Part shown: positions 7,866 through 17,123 of the stretch, one piece after another | Position numbering within the stretch: position 1 is the stretch's first letter | Layout of the letters: every line of letters begins with the position of its first letter | Source: Streptomyces sp. NBC_01216 | GTDB taxonomy: Bacteria; Actinomycetota; Actinomycetes; Streptomycetales; Streptomycetaceae | NCBI RefSeq assembly: GCF_035994945.1 | Contig: NZ_CP108678.1 | Span: 248,001-312,000 of the forward strand | Reading direction: 5' to 3' | DNA: 64,000 nucleotides | Translations under genes and position numbers: made by a program | Notes under the pieces: generated by a model | Seen by the model: only the letters and a program-made list of their open reading frames with translations | Database searches by the model: none | What the model was told of the DNA's origin: nothing

Positions 7866-10483
7866 GCCCCCACCCCCGCCGGCGCGGCCGCAGAGGTCGC
7901 GGGCCGCCGTACGGACACGGCGCGCTCCGGCGGCGCTGGGCGGATGAGAGCACGTACTTGAGCGGCCGCCTGCGCGTACCAATCGGGCTTGGCATCCTCC
8001 TCCGGCGCCGACCGGGAGGCCCGCAGCGTATGCAGTCGCTCGTCCAGAAGCGCGTGCGCCGTGTTGAACCGGGCCGTCTGGGCAGCCTCTTCAGCGGCCT
8101 CGCGGGCCTCATCCAGGCTGTCGTGGAGGTGGCTGCGCCGCATCTCGGTGGCGAACACCTTCTCGTACTCGGCCTGAGCGGGCGGCTGGCAGGCGAACCG
8201 GCTCACCGCCCGGCGCTGCAGCGCGCCCAGCTGGAGTTCCGCGGCCAACCGCGCCGTGAGGGCCACTGACTCGCGGAAGACGTCTCCGCCCGCGGCGAGC
8301 AGCTCTTCCACCGCCCTGTCGACCGCTCCACGCATGTCCCGCTCGGTCCTGCGAACGACGTCCAGCTGATCGAGCTCACCGCCCATGCCCCAGGTGGCCA
8401 CCGCCACGTCGGTGGCCACCGCCACCAGCTCCTCGACACGCCGTTCATCGCGGCACTGCCCGCACATCCCGGCCGTGTTCGGCTTCCCGCACCCCTCGCA
8501 CGCAAGCGCCTGCCGGGCAGCCTCCTGGGCCGCGCACTGGGCCCGCTGCTCGACCCACACCCGTTCCCGGCCCTGCCGTTCCCGGACGGCCTGCTCGTGG
8601 CGGACGGCCGCGGATGCCGCCTCCTTCTGCCAGCACGCGTTCAACTCCGCCTCGAAGACCGATCGGTCAACCCGGCTGCCGGCCAAGTCGGTGGTCGCCT
8701 TGGTGAAGGCGCGGGCCCGCAACGCCCGGCCATCCAGAACCAGCATCTGGCAGGCGGCGCAGTCGGCCTGAGTGTCCATCCGCCGCCCGTCGTCACACCG
8801 GCGATCCGGGCACAGCGCCCGGCGCGGCAGAGCACGGCCGACCAGCCAGCCCACCGGATCGGTGACGGGCGCCGTGCCCTGCTCGGTCAACCGACGCTTG
8901 AGCCGCTCCCGCAGGATCCGCTCGGCGTCCACCTCCGGCCCACAGGCTCCCGAGATCTCGCCGAACTGGGCCCGCACCACCTTCGTGACGTACCGCCGCG
9001 TGGTCAGCCGGTCCAGCCGGCCCCACACCATGGCCACCGGCTCCAGCACGCGTTCCAGCCCCTTGGGCACCTGAGCCCACACCGGCGGCGGCCCTCCGGA
9101 CGCAGCCCGCCACGCCTGAAGAGTCGATGCGGCAGCCGACTCCCGCTCTGCTCCCTGCGTCGGCAACAGATCGGGGTTCTCCCCGCGAAGCGGGCTGTCC
9201 TCGCCATCGACCACCGTCACGTCACCGTGGTCATCAGCGTCCGAACCGGGGAAGTTCCCGCCCTCGCACGCGCGTACCGGCTGACGGCGGTACTCCGATG
9301 CGGCTTCGCCGGAAAACCCGAGACCTCCAGCACCCTCACCACATACATCAGCCACAACAGCGTGGTCGGCGTGAGGGTCTGCAGCAGCACAACTCGCCTC
9401 GAACGACTCAAAGACGGTCTGACCTGCAAAAAGATCGCTCTCAGAGCCGTCGAGATCCCTGGGTGCAGTTCCAGAATCCTCCTCGGTCCCCTCCAGGTCA
9501 TCCCAGGACAGCTGCCGCCACCCATCTCCCTCCACCAGCTCGTCATCGATGCCGTCGAGCGCAGCACACCGAGCGCAACCCATCGAGGTACCGGCAGGCT
9601 CAGGATCCGTGGAGGCGGAATTCTCGAGGTCGGCGCTGCCCTGGTCCGCGGCCGCGGACCGATGCGCGGCCGCGACAGCCGGCACCTCGAGTCGACCCGA
9701 AGCGCTCTTCACCGCCCCTGCTGCCATAAGTCGGCCCAGCACCGTCGCGGCGACCGGGACACGGCACCCCAGCATCCGTGCCAGTGTCACCGCGGCCCGG
9801 CCGTGCCGAGCCACCGTTCTGGCCAACGGGCCACCAACCATCGGTACCCGCCCGTCCGGGCGCGCATGCAAGGCCAGCAGAACCAGGGCCAGCCGGTCTG
9901 ACGCGGCACCCCTCCCCCGCCGCGCCGCCAGCAGACCCGGAGGCGTGGCGCACTGCTCCCCCCACCCTGGAGCGAACAACGCCTCCAGGAAGCGCAGAAG
10001 CGTCGCCAACTCGGGCTTCGACAACGCCAAGGGTGCGCCGACGTCGTGGCGGGCCTTCCACAGGGCCTCCACCCGGTACTCGACGCCGGTCGGCAGACCG
10101 TCGTCGCCCCGCAGCACACGCGCGGCGACAGCATCAACCTCACGGAGAACGCTGAGCACTTCGTGGTCGACCGTCGACTCCGAAACCCCGAGCCAACGGC
10201 CCAGCTCCCGAGCCGTGGTCTCAACACGGCACCTGCCGTGGCTGGCCTTCGCCATCAGTACGACGTTGCCGAGACGCACGACATCCTTGCGGCCGCCGAG
10301 CCTGGGATCGGCAAGCAGAGCCCGGAGAGCCGTCAACAGCCGGAACCGCATGCCGCGGCCCAGGCGCAGGGCCGGACCCGGTTGGGTGGCCAGCTGGGCA
10401 GTTCCGGACCAAGATCCGGTAATCGGAGGTTCTGCTGCTGGGTATTGAGGCGTTTGGGATGGGCTTCGGCCTGCTTCAGGCAT
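7862..10483 (-). CDS. large plasmid replication-type protein, winged-helix plus zinc ribbon
   Basis: 873 residues from the ATG at 10483; the open frame continues upstream without convincing coding sequence. Residues around 85-145 (CRVETTARELGRWLGVSEST) look like a winged-helix DNA-binding domain. A long acidic, low-complexity linker follows, then a helical region and a zinc ribbon CEGCGKPNTAGMCGQC. First gene of the coupled operon with primase-polymerase and helicase, so a replication initiator is the natural guess; that role is inferred from context. No Rep family motif was recognised. Confidence 0.6.
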   Translation of the reverse strand: MPEAGRSPSQTPQYPAAEPPITGSWSGTAQLATQPGPALRLGRGMRFRLLTALRALLADPRLGGRKDVVRLGNVVLMAKASHGRCRVETTARELGRWLGVSESTVDHEVLSVLREVDAVAARVLRGDDGLPTGVEYRVEALWKARHDVGAPLALSKPELATLLRFLEALFAPGWGEQCATPPGLLAARRGRGAASDRLALVLLALHARPDGRVPMVGGPLARTVARHGRAAVTLARMLGCRVPVAATVLGRLMAAGAVKSASGRLEVPAVAAAHRSAAADQGSADLENSASTDPEPAGTSMGCARCAALDGIDDELVEGDGWRQLSWDDLEGTEEDSGTAPRDLDGSESDLFAGQTVFESFEASCAAADPHADHAVVADVCGEGAGGLGFSGEAASEYRRQPVRACEGGNFPGSDADDHGDVTVVDGEDSPLRGENPDLLPTQGAERESAAASTLQAWRAASGGPPPVWAQVPKGLERVLEPVAMVWGRLDRLTTRRYVTKVVRAQFGEISGACGPEVDAERILRERLKRRLTEQGTAPVTDPVGWLVGRALPRRALCPDRRCDDGRRMDTQADCAACQMLVLDGRALRARAFTKATTDLAGSRVDRSVFEAELNACWQKEAASAAVRHEQAVRERQGRERVWVEQRAQCAAQEAARQALACEGCGKPNTAGMCGQCRDERRVEELVAVATDVAVATWGMGGELDQLDVVRRTERDMRGAVDRAVEELLAAGGDVFRESVALTARLAAELQLGALQRRAVSRFACQPPAQAEYEKVFATEMRRSHLHDSLDEAREAAEEAAQTARFNTAHALLDERLHTLRASRSAPEEDAKPDWYAQAAAQVRALIRPAPPERAVSVRRPATSAAAPAGVGA

Positions 10484-10524
10484 GACTGAGCCGACCCTCG
10501 TGCGGGTAGCTATGATCTGCTCCA

Positions 10525-10679
10525 GTCGAGGAGGTACAAGGGAAACCCTCATCGCCATCCGGCACTGCCTGCGGGGGCTGAGAGGCCGGATGTGCAACGG
10601 GTATTCAGCTAGGGATGGGGAGCGACGCTCACCTCCTCGACATGACTGGCCCGGGATTGCGGAGTCCCGGGCCAGTCAT
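10525..10679 (+). ncRNA. candidate structured RNA upstream of the replication operon
   Basis: A perfect 11-bp stem (GTCGAGGAGGT at 10525-10535 with 10631-10641) closes about 95 nt that contain further helices: GGG-AAA-CCC at 10540-10548 and CATCCGGC/GCCGGATG (10556-10563 with 10585-10592). It is followed at once by a 15-bp terminator-like hairpin. The plus-strand reading fits an independent RNA ending in a terminator; the minus-strand reading would be a 5' leader of the replication gene. I see no match to a riboswitch class I know. Strand and existence need transcript data. Confidence 0.4.
10642..10679 (+). terminator. 15-bp perfect hairpin terminator
   Basis: ATGACTGGCCCGGGA at 10642-10656 pairs perfectly with 10665-10679 around an 8-nt loop, then TTTG. 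On the plus strand it would end the candidate RNA; on the minus strand it would end the 10732-11187 gene. Confidence 0.75.
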
Positions 10680-10731
10680 TTGCATGAAACGGGTTGATCT
10701 CGACCGAGCTACCCGAGATGTGACGGCGATG

Positions 10732-11187
10732 TCACGGTTGCGCCGTTTCTGAGACCTCGCTTGCGCGGAGGCGTTGGGTCGGCAGCTCGTTGAACCACCG
10801 GCCCAACGGTGCGTAGTAGAAGGGCTGTTCTGCCAACTTGAAGAACGCCAGGGCCTTGGGCCCTGGACCGGAGACGAGTTCGCACCCTGTCTGGTGAACG
10901 AAGAGGCCAGTGTCGTCGTGCATGTCGTCGGGAAGCGCTGCTCGAGCGGTCTCGATCGTTATGGCTTCCCAAACCCGAAGTCCCTGGTCCTTGTTCGCCG
11001 GCCGACGCTCCTCGGGCCATACAAGGCGTTTCAAGGCCCCGTACAGGCGGACAAGGACAATGTCCGTTTCCACGGTGTGCTGGGCGTCGATCACCCCTTC
11101 CTCCGCGGCATCTCGGGCCACCTTGGGCAGGACGTGCGCTTCCTGGGCCAGGGCGCGGAGTGACCAACCGCTGGGCGCCGTGCTCAT
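10732..11187 (-). CDS. hypothetical protein, 151 aa
   Basis: 151 residues. The N-terminus SGWSLRALAQEAHVLPKVAR could be a helix-turn-helix, and the middle (IVLVRLYGALKRLVW) is helical. The start is supported by CGAGGA upstream of the ATG. It lies between the partition and replication operons on the same strand and has its own gap on both sides. A small DNA-binding or copy-control role would fit, but this is a guess from position only. Confidence 0.55.
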   Translation of the reverse strand: MSTAPSGWSLRALAQEAHVLPKVARDAAEEGVIDAQHTVETDIVLVRLYGALKRLVWPEERRPANKDQGLRVWEAITIETARAALPDDMHDDTGLFVHQTGCELVSGPGPKALAFFKLAEQPFYYAPLGRWFNELPTQRLRASEVSETAQP

Positions 11188-11495
11188 GAACAGTCCTCGC
11201 TTTCAATCAAGAGCATCCTACTCACCGATCAGGCATGGAGTGGTAATGACAGAACCACTGCGTGTCGGATCTTCGGATTGGCGCTTGCGGGGCTCGCGCA
11301 TGAAAACGGGCTAGACCTGCACAGATTGGGTGGTTGTACTTCGAGTGCGTGAGCGTGTCAGCGGCACGCCGGTCCTTCGGTGAGCGTGACAGTCTCATGG
11401 TGGGTGGTGCTGGGGAGGCGTGCGATATGCAGCAGAGACGGTCGCCAGGGCGCTAGGCCGCATGCATTGGTGCGTGTGTGATTGACCGAGGTATT

Positions 11496-11525
11496 GCGTG
11501 CGTGGAAGTGTGTGAATGAGTGAAC
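11496..11525 (+). repeat. iteron-like repeat, outlying copy
   Basis: The 30-bp stretch at 11496-11525 carries the core GGAAGTGTGTGAATGAGTGA, a slightly diverged copy of the three repeats at 14923-15264. It lies just beyond the parB end and its terminator, so copies flank the parAB operon on both sides. The gap 11188-11535 holds nothing else I can identify. Confidence 0.6.
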
Positions 11526-11535
11526 GGATAGCAGA

Positions 11536-11578
11536 AGCAGGGGGTGGCCCGTCCCTGCGGGACGAGCCACCCCCTGCT
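11536..11578 (-). terminator. terminator of the parAB operon
   Basis: Two 20-nt arms (11536-11555 and 11559-11578) pair with one mismatch around a 3-nt loop, starting ten bases after the parB-like stop codon on the minus strand. Confidence 0.8.
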
Positions 11579-11587
11579 CAATGGCGT

Positions 11588-12895
11588 CTAACGAGGGGGA
11601 GGGAAGGGCCCTTCCCTATCGGCATCATCGAGGAATCGATCCACCGCAGCCGAGACGACGTCGAGGATGAGGCCTCCGCTTCCGGCTCCGCGCTGCCCGC
11701 GCAGATGACGCTTGAGTCCCTTGAGGAACGTGTACATCTCCGGCGACACACCAGCTTGGATGCTCACCCCGGGCGGGTGCTCGCCGGACCACCTCTCGAT
11801 GAGCCACTCGTTGGCCATGGCCGCGAGCTCCTCAGGGGTCTTGTCCTGCACCAGCTTCAGCGCGGCGTCGAGGTAGTGCCCAGGCATGAGGTTTCGCCCG
11901 GAAGAGAGTGCGTCATCATCGGCCTTGTTGAGGAGCCGTGCCTTGGTCTCCCCCTCGATGCGACCAGACCAAGTGGGCCAGTCGCGTGCTGTCCTGTGCC
12001 TTATGAACGAAGCGAGTACAGCGGCCTGCATTGGAGGCTTGGCGTCGGCAGCCTTTTTGCGACTGCGGGGCCTGACGGCCGGCTCAGCCGAGGCTGCGGT
12101 GAATCCGGGACCATCATTCCGGCGGCGACCCCCAACCGACGGCACCAGTACAGCTTGCGCTCCGGTAGGCACTGCGGACTCCTGCGCAGGTTCGTGCGCA
12201 GGGCGTTCCTCGCGGGCCTCGGCTTCGGGCTCGGCTTCGGGCTCGGCCTTGGGCTCGCGCTCGGGTTCGGCTTCGGGTTCGGGCTCGGCTTCGGGTTCGG
12301 GCTCGGCCTCGGGTTCGGGTTCGGCTTCGGGCTCGCGCTCGGGTTCGGGCTCGGCCTCGGGTTCGGCTTCGGGCTCGGCCTCGGGTTCGGCCTCGGGCTC
12401 GGCCTCGGGTTCGGCCTCGGGCTCGGCCTCGGGCTCGGGCTCGGCTTCGGGCTCGCGCTCGGGTTCGGCTTCGGGCTCGCGCTCGGGTTCGGCTTCGGGC
12501 TCGCGCTCGGGTTCGGCTTCGGGCTCGCGCTCGGGTTCGGCCTGGAGTACGGCTTCATTCTCACGGGTCACGGCCGGCGAGGGCACGACGGGCGAGGCGT
12601 CAGGTGCGACCGATGCCAGCGCGGGCGATGCGGGACCGCCAGCGGCGTCGTCGCCACCACTCAGCCCGGGCGAGTCGTCGTCGAGCGAGAGGCTGGGAGG
12701 CACTACGACCGCCGTTGCTGCCCCTCGTCGCTCCGACTCAGCAGCGTCGTCTCCGAGGAAGCCACCCTCAGTGGCGTCGTTGCCCACGTGCTCGATGGCG
12801 CTGAAGTCGAAGGAGCGTGACTTGCCTCGCCCCTTCCGCCGCGGCTTTGGCGACTCCTCCACGCCCCGCGTTGATTCCTCCGGTGATGCCGTCAT
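11588..12895 (-). CDS. partition partner of ParA (ParB-like) with long Glu-Pro repeat
   Basis: 435 residues. Its ATG overlaps the parA stop by 4 nt, so it is the coupled second gene of a partition operon. The N-terminus is basic, residues about 115-230 are a low-complexity [15 protein letters not shown] tract, and the C-terminal 150 residues form a folded helical domain ([19 protein letters not shown] onward). There is no ParB/Srx catalytic box, so this is not a canonical ParB; it more likely resembles the non-canonical centromere-binding partners found with plasmid ParA proteins. The acidic spacer may act as a flexible tether. Confidence 0.6.
   Translation of the reverse strand: MTASPEESTRGVEESPKPRRKGRGKSRSFDFSAIEHVGNDATEGGFLGDDAAESERRGAATAVVVPPSLSLDDDSPGLSGGDDAAGGPASPALASVAPDASPVVPSPAVTRENEAVLQAEPEREPEAEPEREPEAEPEREPEAEPEREPEAEPEPEAEPEAEPEAEPEAEPEAEPEAEPEAEPEPEREPEAEPEPEAEPEPEAEPEPEAEPEREPKAEPEAEPEAEAREERPAHEPAQESAVPTGAQAVLVPSVGGRRRNDGPGFTAASAEPAVRPRSRKKAADAKPPMQAAVLASFIRHRTARDWPTWSGRIEGETKARLLNKADDDALSSGRNLMPGHYLDAALKLVQDKTPEELAAMANEWLIERWSGEHPPGVSIQAGVSPEMYTFLKGLKRHLRGQRGAGSGGLILDVVSAAVDRFLDDADREGPFPPPR
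12214..12560. repeat. low-complexity GGCTCGGC/TTC tract coding for Glu-Pro repeats
   Basis: About 350 bp of imperfect hexamer/nonamer repeats inside the parB-like gene, encoding alternating EPEAEP and EPEREP units. Such DNA expands and contracts easily, so length may vary between isolates. The apparent GFGLGLGFG frame on the other strand is a shadow. Confidence 0.85.
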
Positions 12896-13737
12896 GACAG
12901 ACCCCGGATCCTGTCGATGATCTCGACCGTGAGGTCTTCAAACCAGCCGCTTGCAGCGTAGCTGGGCTCATCGATGACGATAGGGCGACTGATGCCGTAC
13001 GAAGCGGAGATCTGCGGGCTCGTCCTGATCTCCTTCTTGAAGGGTGCCAGTTCGTGCTTTTGGAGGAAGGCCTCGACGGCGTCTGCTTCCTCGGTGCGCT
13101 TCGACGGAGGCTGGGCCTCGTTGATCACCGTTCCCAGGAAGACAGGGCGGCAGGCGCCGCCGGTGCGCTCCGGGACCTTCACCACGTTGTTTCGAACTAC
13201 GCGAGCTCCGTCCGCGGTTGCGAGCCGCGGGTTGCAGACGGCGATCACGTAGTCGCCGGCAGCGAGGGCCACGGAGGCCAAGGCGTCGGCGGAGGGCGGG
13301 GTATCGACGATGATGAAGTCGAAGTCATCCTGCAGAGTGAGGAGGAGATGGCGAAGGCTTGACACCGCCTCCCAGCCGCGCTTCGCGATCTCGGTGCGAG
13401 CGCGGTCGGTCACGTTCATTACCGAGCCGATCACGCTGAGCCTGCCGGGGTTCTCGAACTCCTTGAGTAGGACGCTCCTGTCGACCATGCGGCTTCCCAG
13501 GGACGTCATGCTTGCAAGATCGTCTGCGTCGACCGCGTCGATGTAGTCGAGCAGGGCGCTCCCGATGTCCTGTGGCTTGCGCGCGAACGCGCCCAAGGAA
13601 ACACCGAGCTGACCCTGCAGCTCAAGGTCGACCATGCCGACGCGGGCTCCCCCGCTGGCAAGACTCGAACCGATGTTGGCGGACGTCGTGGTTTTACCCA
13701 CGCCGCCCTTCTGGCTGGCGAGGACGATGACCTTCAT
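12892..13737 (-). CDS. parA: ParA family partition ATPase
   Basis: 281 residues from the ATG at 13737, preceded by GGAAGG. Deviant Walker [21 protein letters not shown] at the N-terminus (signature lysine present), a switch I-like VDLELQG, Walker [12 protein letters not shown] and the terminal domain all fit. The missing N-terminal HTH makes it a short (type Ib-like) ParA. It would bind ATP and non-specific DNA and position the plasmid together with the coupled downstream protein. The frame upstream of 13737 is not used. Iteron-like repeats lie in the non-coding DNA upstream. Confidence 0.9.
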   Translation of the reverse strand: MKVIVLASQKGGVGKTTTSANIGSSLASGGARVGMVDLELQGQLGVSLGAFARKPQDIGSALLDYIDAVDADDLASMTSLGSRMVDRSVLLKEFENPGRLSVIGSVMNVTDRARTEIAKRGWEAVSSLRHLLLTLQDDFDFIIVDTPPSADALASVALAAGDYVIAVCNPRLATADGARVVRNNVVKVPERTGGACRPVFLGTVINEAQPPSKRTEEADAVEAFLQKHELAPFKKEIRTSPQISASYGISRPIVIDEPSYAASGWFEDLTVEIIDRIRGLS

Positions 13738-15568
13738 GGGTGCCTTCCTCCCGTCCCCCAGATGCCTCGCCCTAGCTGTTCGCTTCCTGCCGACGTCGAT
13801 GGGGGTGGGACTGACAGATTCACGCTGACGGCCCAAAGGTTAACAGCAGTAGTGGTGCGCTCCGTGTGGAACCTGGGGTTTTTCAGCGTGTCGGGTGTCG
13901 CTGTCCGGGGACCAGCCGGGCCTGTCAGACCCGTCCCCACCGGCAATGCAGCCCCGATAGTCGGGTTTGCGACTTTGGTCGCGCTCCGCGCTCCCGAGCC
14001 GTTGGAGTAAAGCGACGGTGTGCTGCGAGGCGTGCGCCCAAGCGTGAGGTGGTGAGGCTTTCCGCTTGAGTTCTCGCGCTCAGGGATGGTTGGCCGCCCA
14101 GTGGTGACGGTGGGTGGAAGCTCGCGCTGAGTGGTGACCTGTCTTCTGTGAGGGCGTGCATTTGTGCTACGGGGTTAAGACGAGCAGGCAGTTGCGGCCG
14201 GCAGGGCGCATGCCTGGTGAGGCGTGTTGGGTGAGGTCCACCTGCACGAGACGCTGGAAGCCACTGAGCCCTTGCGCGGTTGTGTTCTTGGGTGAGGACC
14301 GGAGTGCCAGAGCAGGCCAGTATTGCCCAGCGCGGCAACGCCCGTGAGTAGGCAGCGGCGTGGTCGTAGAAGTGGTGTGCTGCATGGGGCCGTCTGAGTT
14401 AGCTAACGGATGTTCGGCTGTCGGCACTAATGGCCGCAGATAGGTAAGGGGCGGGGGGCGTATGGCATTTTGCGCGTTCGATGCGGTGCCAGCGGGTTAG
14501 CGCGAAGCGAAGCCAGGGGGTCTATGGGGGCGACAGTAAGTTCGCGGGTGGCAGTGAAAGTAAAGCCGTCTGAAAGTGCAATCGTCTCTACGGAGGCGCG
14601 TGCCTACGTAGAGGCCGACGAAGAGAAGTACGCATCGAAGTAAGTGGCGGTCGTCGTGTGTAGCACCGCACTAAGCGCTGCACGTGTAAACAGAGGAAGA
14701 GAAGGAGGCCAGCGACAGGTGAAGGCGGCAAGAGTGAGCGTGCGCCGAGAGGTAGGTATAGGAGCGTCAGTGGAACTGTTTCAGTGGGCGATATCGAGTG
14801 AGACGGAGTGCGCGTCGCGTGTCATAGGTGCGCGCTCACGGAAGACGGGCGGCGAGAGCGAGTGAGACGCAAGAAGCGTGGGCGCATCGGGGTGGAGAAG
14901 ATCGCCAGAGGGTATGCGGGTGTGCGTGCGTGAAAGTGTGTGAATTAGTGAAACTCGGCATGGTGATGCCAGTTGGCGGGCGTGGGGTGGGGCATGGTTT
15001 GCGAGGGGTGGCGAGCGGAGCCTGCCTGGCCGGGTGTCGCGGAGCAAAAGTTTGAGCGGGTCCATGCGTTCGTGCGCATGAGTGCGTGCATGAAAGTGTG
15101 TGAATTAGTGAAACTGCGCAAGAGGGCGGTCGGCAGGGCTGGGGTTCGGCTCGTTGAAAGTGGCGGATGGAGCCTGTCCAGCCGGGCGTTGAGGGGCAAA
15201 GGTGCAGGTGGAAGCAGGCGTGCGCGTGCCGGGGTGCGTGCGTGAAAGTGTGTGAACTTGTGAGCCTTGCGGATCTGTCGCCTCAGTCGTGGACGCCTTG
15301 TGTGGCGCGCTGACGCTCTGGTTGTCCCCGCTGGGAGTGGTCTCGGTGAAGTGACCCCAGAGGCGGCCGACGCCTGCGCGGATGTCCAGGGTCCCGGGCT
15401 TGAAGCGACCGGCGGGCTGGGAGTGCAGGGCTTTGCACGGCCAGGAGGACGTCGAGTCCGGGTACCTCCTGACGGTCGGAGTCGGTGGCTTGGTTTCAGG
15501 CGGCACCTGTGCGGAAGAGGGTCGCGTAGTCGGCGTCGGGGGGAAGGCGGCGTAGGCGTGTCCGGAGT
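13738..15568. other. 1.8-kb non-coding region upstream of parA
   Basis: No convincing gene on either strand: frames are short, lack ribosome binding sites and show no third-position GC bias. The DNA is visibly less GC-rich than its surroundings around 14350-14900. It holds three copies of a 31-bp iteron-like repeat and a loosely repeated unit of about 150-160 bp. This is the best candidate for a centromere and possibly an origin. Confidence 0.6.
14923..15264 (+). repeat. three iteron-like repeats, candidate partition site
   Basis: Copies begin at 14923, 15083 and 15234 with a common core TGAAAGTGTGTGAATTAGTG; the first two are identical over 20 bp and the third is diverged at its end. Each is preceded by TGCGTGC. 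Spacing is 160 and 151 bp, and the DNA between them is also weakly similar (GGCGGATGGAGCCTGTCCAG versus GGCGAGCGGAGCCTGCCTGG). Together with the copy at 11496 they bracket parAB, as expected of binding sites for a partition protein. Confidence 0.65.
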
Positions 15569-15841
15569 TCACGTCGTGGCTCCGTAGGTCCAGGCGCGTG
15601 GGCATTCGTGCTCCCCGTGGTTGTTCACTTCGACGAGGAGCAGGCCGGGGCCGTTGTTCTGGTCTTCGATGTGGACGTACGGGACGTCGGCGTGGGCCCC
15701 CTATTGGGCGCGGCGGCGGATGAGGACGCTGATGCCGTGGGCCTGGATCTCGTAGACGTCGCTGGAGGCGTTGTCCTCGGGGGAGGCGTTGACCACGGTG
15801 ATCGAGGCATCGCGGATGCGGTGGAGTTCGGGGTCGGCCAT
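15569..15841 (-). pseudogene. small hypothetical gene split by an in-frame TAG
   Basis: From the ATG at 15841 the frame reads 46 residues (MADPELHRIRDASITVVNAS ... GISVLIRRRAQ), meets TAG at 15701-15703, then continues without frame change as GAHADVPYVHIEDQNNGPGL ... AWTYGATT to a TGA at 15569. Both halves read as one about 90-residue protein, so a single base change created the stop, or it is an assembly error, or it is read through. Family unknown. It is the last of three genes in a leftward set. Confidence 0.6.
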
Positions 15842-15877
15842 GGGGGCTTCCCGTGTGGTCGGTGCGGGGCCCGGGTG

Positions 15878-16051
15878 CTAGGTGGCCGGGTTGAGGGCCA
15901 GGAGAGCATCGGTGATGGCCGATGACAGGCGGGAGGGGACGAGGCTGGCGGTTTGCAGCAGCGCGAGTTTGGTGTCGTCGCACGCCTATTATTGTTCGGC
16001 TTCGGCAAGGAGGGCTTCGTAGAGGTTGCTGGCTGCGTCGTAGGAGTTCAT
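15878..16051 (-). pseudogene. small hypothetical gene with tandem in-frame stops
   Basis: From the ATG at 16051 the frame encodes MNSYDAASNLYEALLAEAEQ, then TAA TAG, then ACDDTKLALLQTASLVPSRL and SSAITDALLALNPAT before a terminal TAG. The 58-codon frame is intact apart from the two adjacent stops and looks like one small helical protein. The local DNA at the break (TATTATTG on the plus strand) is unusually AT-rich for this window. It sits between the prepilin peptidase and the other broken gene. Confidence 0.55.
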
Positions 16052-16085
16052 GGGGCCCCGGGCTTGGCGGCAGCGTGCGTTCGGG

Positions 16086-16814
16086 TCAGGCGCCCATGAC
16101 GAAGACGGCAAGTGCTCCGATGATCATGTACGGGCCGAAGGCCACGTGACTCTTCATGGACGCCTGTCCGGTCAGGATCAGTGCGAGGCCGGCGACTGCC
16201 CCCAGGGCGAACCCCGCGAAGGCGCCCCAGAGCACGGCGGTCCAGCTGGACCAGCCGAGGAGCGCGCCTACGGCAGGTGCGAGTTTGACGTCGCCCATGC
16301 CCATGCCGGCGGCGACGAGGACGAGGTAGACGGCGGTGACCACCGCCGCTGCGGCGAGGGCGCGCCAGAAGCTGCCGGGCTCGCCGGCCAGTGCGGCACC
16401 GCCGAGCAGCAGGAGGGTGCCGGCGGACGCGGGCAGGGTGAGGATGTCGGGGAGGCGGTGGACCTTGAGGTCGATGATCGTCAGGGCGGCTCCGCAGGCG
16501 AGGAGCCAGTACTGCGCGGCGCCGACCCAGCCGCTCGCTCCGGCCGCGGCGACGGCCGCGAAGGACGCCCCGGTGAGCAGTTCGGGCAGGCCGGCGGCCG
16601 GGCCGGTTTTCGAGCCGCAGGAGGGACAGCGTCCCGTGGCTGCCTGAAGTCGGCCGCGGAGTCCGGGGGAGGGGTAGCTGGCGGCGCAGGAGGGGCACGC
16701 CGTTCGGTTCGGCTCGCCTCTGGGGACGGCGCGGGCGAAGATCAGCGGCCGGGCCGCGGCGCCTGCTGCGAGGCCGGCGAGGAGCGCGACGACGACGGTG
16801 GCCATGGGCGGCAT
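16086..16814 (-). CDS. A24-type prepilin peptidase
   Basis: 242 residues from the ATG at 16814 (GGAGAG upstream). Multi-pass membrane protein with the two catalytic aspartates of the A24 aspartic protease family: LTIIDLKVHRLPD and GMGMGDVKLAP. Two CPSC pairs (CPSCAASYPS and CPSCGSK) form the cytosolic zinc site seen in bifunctional prepilin peptidase/methylases. It would cleave leader peptides of type IV pilin-like proteins at the membrane. No pilin genes are visible nearby; the two small broken genes downstream are possible partners. Confidence 0.85.
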   Translation of the reverse strand: MPPMATVVVALLAGLAAGAAARPLIFARAVPRGEPNRTACPSCAASYPSPGLRGRLQAATGRCPSCGSKTGPAAGLPELLTGASFAAVAAAGASGWVGAAQYWLLACGAALTIIDLKVHRLPDILTLPASAGTLLLLGGAALAGEPGSFWRALAAAAVVTAVYLVLVAAGMGMGDVKLAPAVGALLGWSSWTAVLWGAFAGFALGAVAGLALILTGQASMKSHVAFGPYMIIGALAVFVMGA

Positions 16815-17123
16815 CGAGGCTCTCCAGGCGATCGGGGATGGTGAATCCAGCCACTGGTAGGCAGGTCTACTGAAGCGTAACGAAGGCATCGAGCGGGCCT
16901 GCCGGCGGGCAAGATCGTGATCTTCAGTACAAATCGGCAGGTGAAACGGGGTAACGTGAGAAGAAGGGGGTGGTTCGTAGACCTCATCCCTCGTACCGTT
17001 CAAAGCCACCGGGGGTGGCCTGAATGAGAGGGAGGTCGATCCGTGTCACACCCGAGGCGTTGATCGCACCTCTATGTGCGATGCGCGCCTGCGCACGGAC
17101 TCGACGAGAGGGAAGTACGACCG

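Noticed and set aside
10561..10630. Resemblance to a TPP riboswitch (CTGAGAG and GGGTATTCAGC)
   Set aside because: The conserved GUAGGGAA and the expected helix order are missing, and the downstream gene is not thiamine-related.
11886..12920. Ser/Gly-rich plus-strand frame opposite the parB-like gene
   Set aside because: Shadow of the Glu-Pro codon repeat; the minus-strand gene is coupled to parA.
13866..15245. Short frames of 60-90 codons in the region upstream of parA
   Set aside because: No ribosome binding sites, no codon bias, and they overlap iteron-like repeats.
15608..15925. Plus-strand frame rich in Val/Gly/Asp
   Set aside because: Exact complement of the broken small gene at 15569-15841, whose product looks real in both halves.
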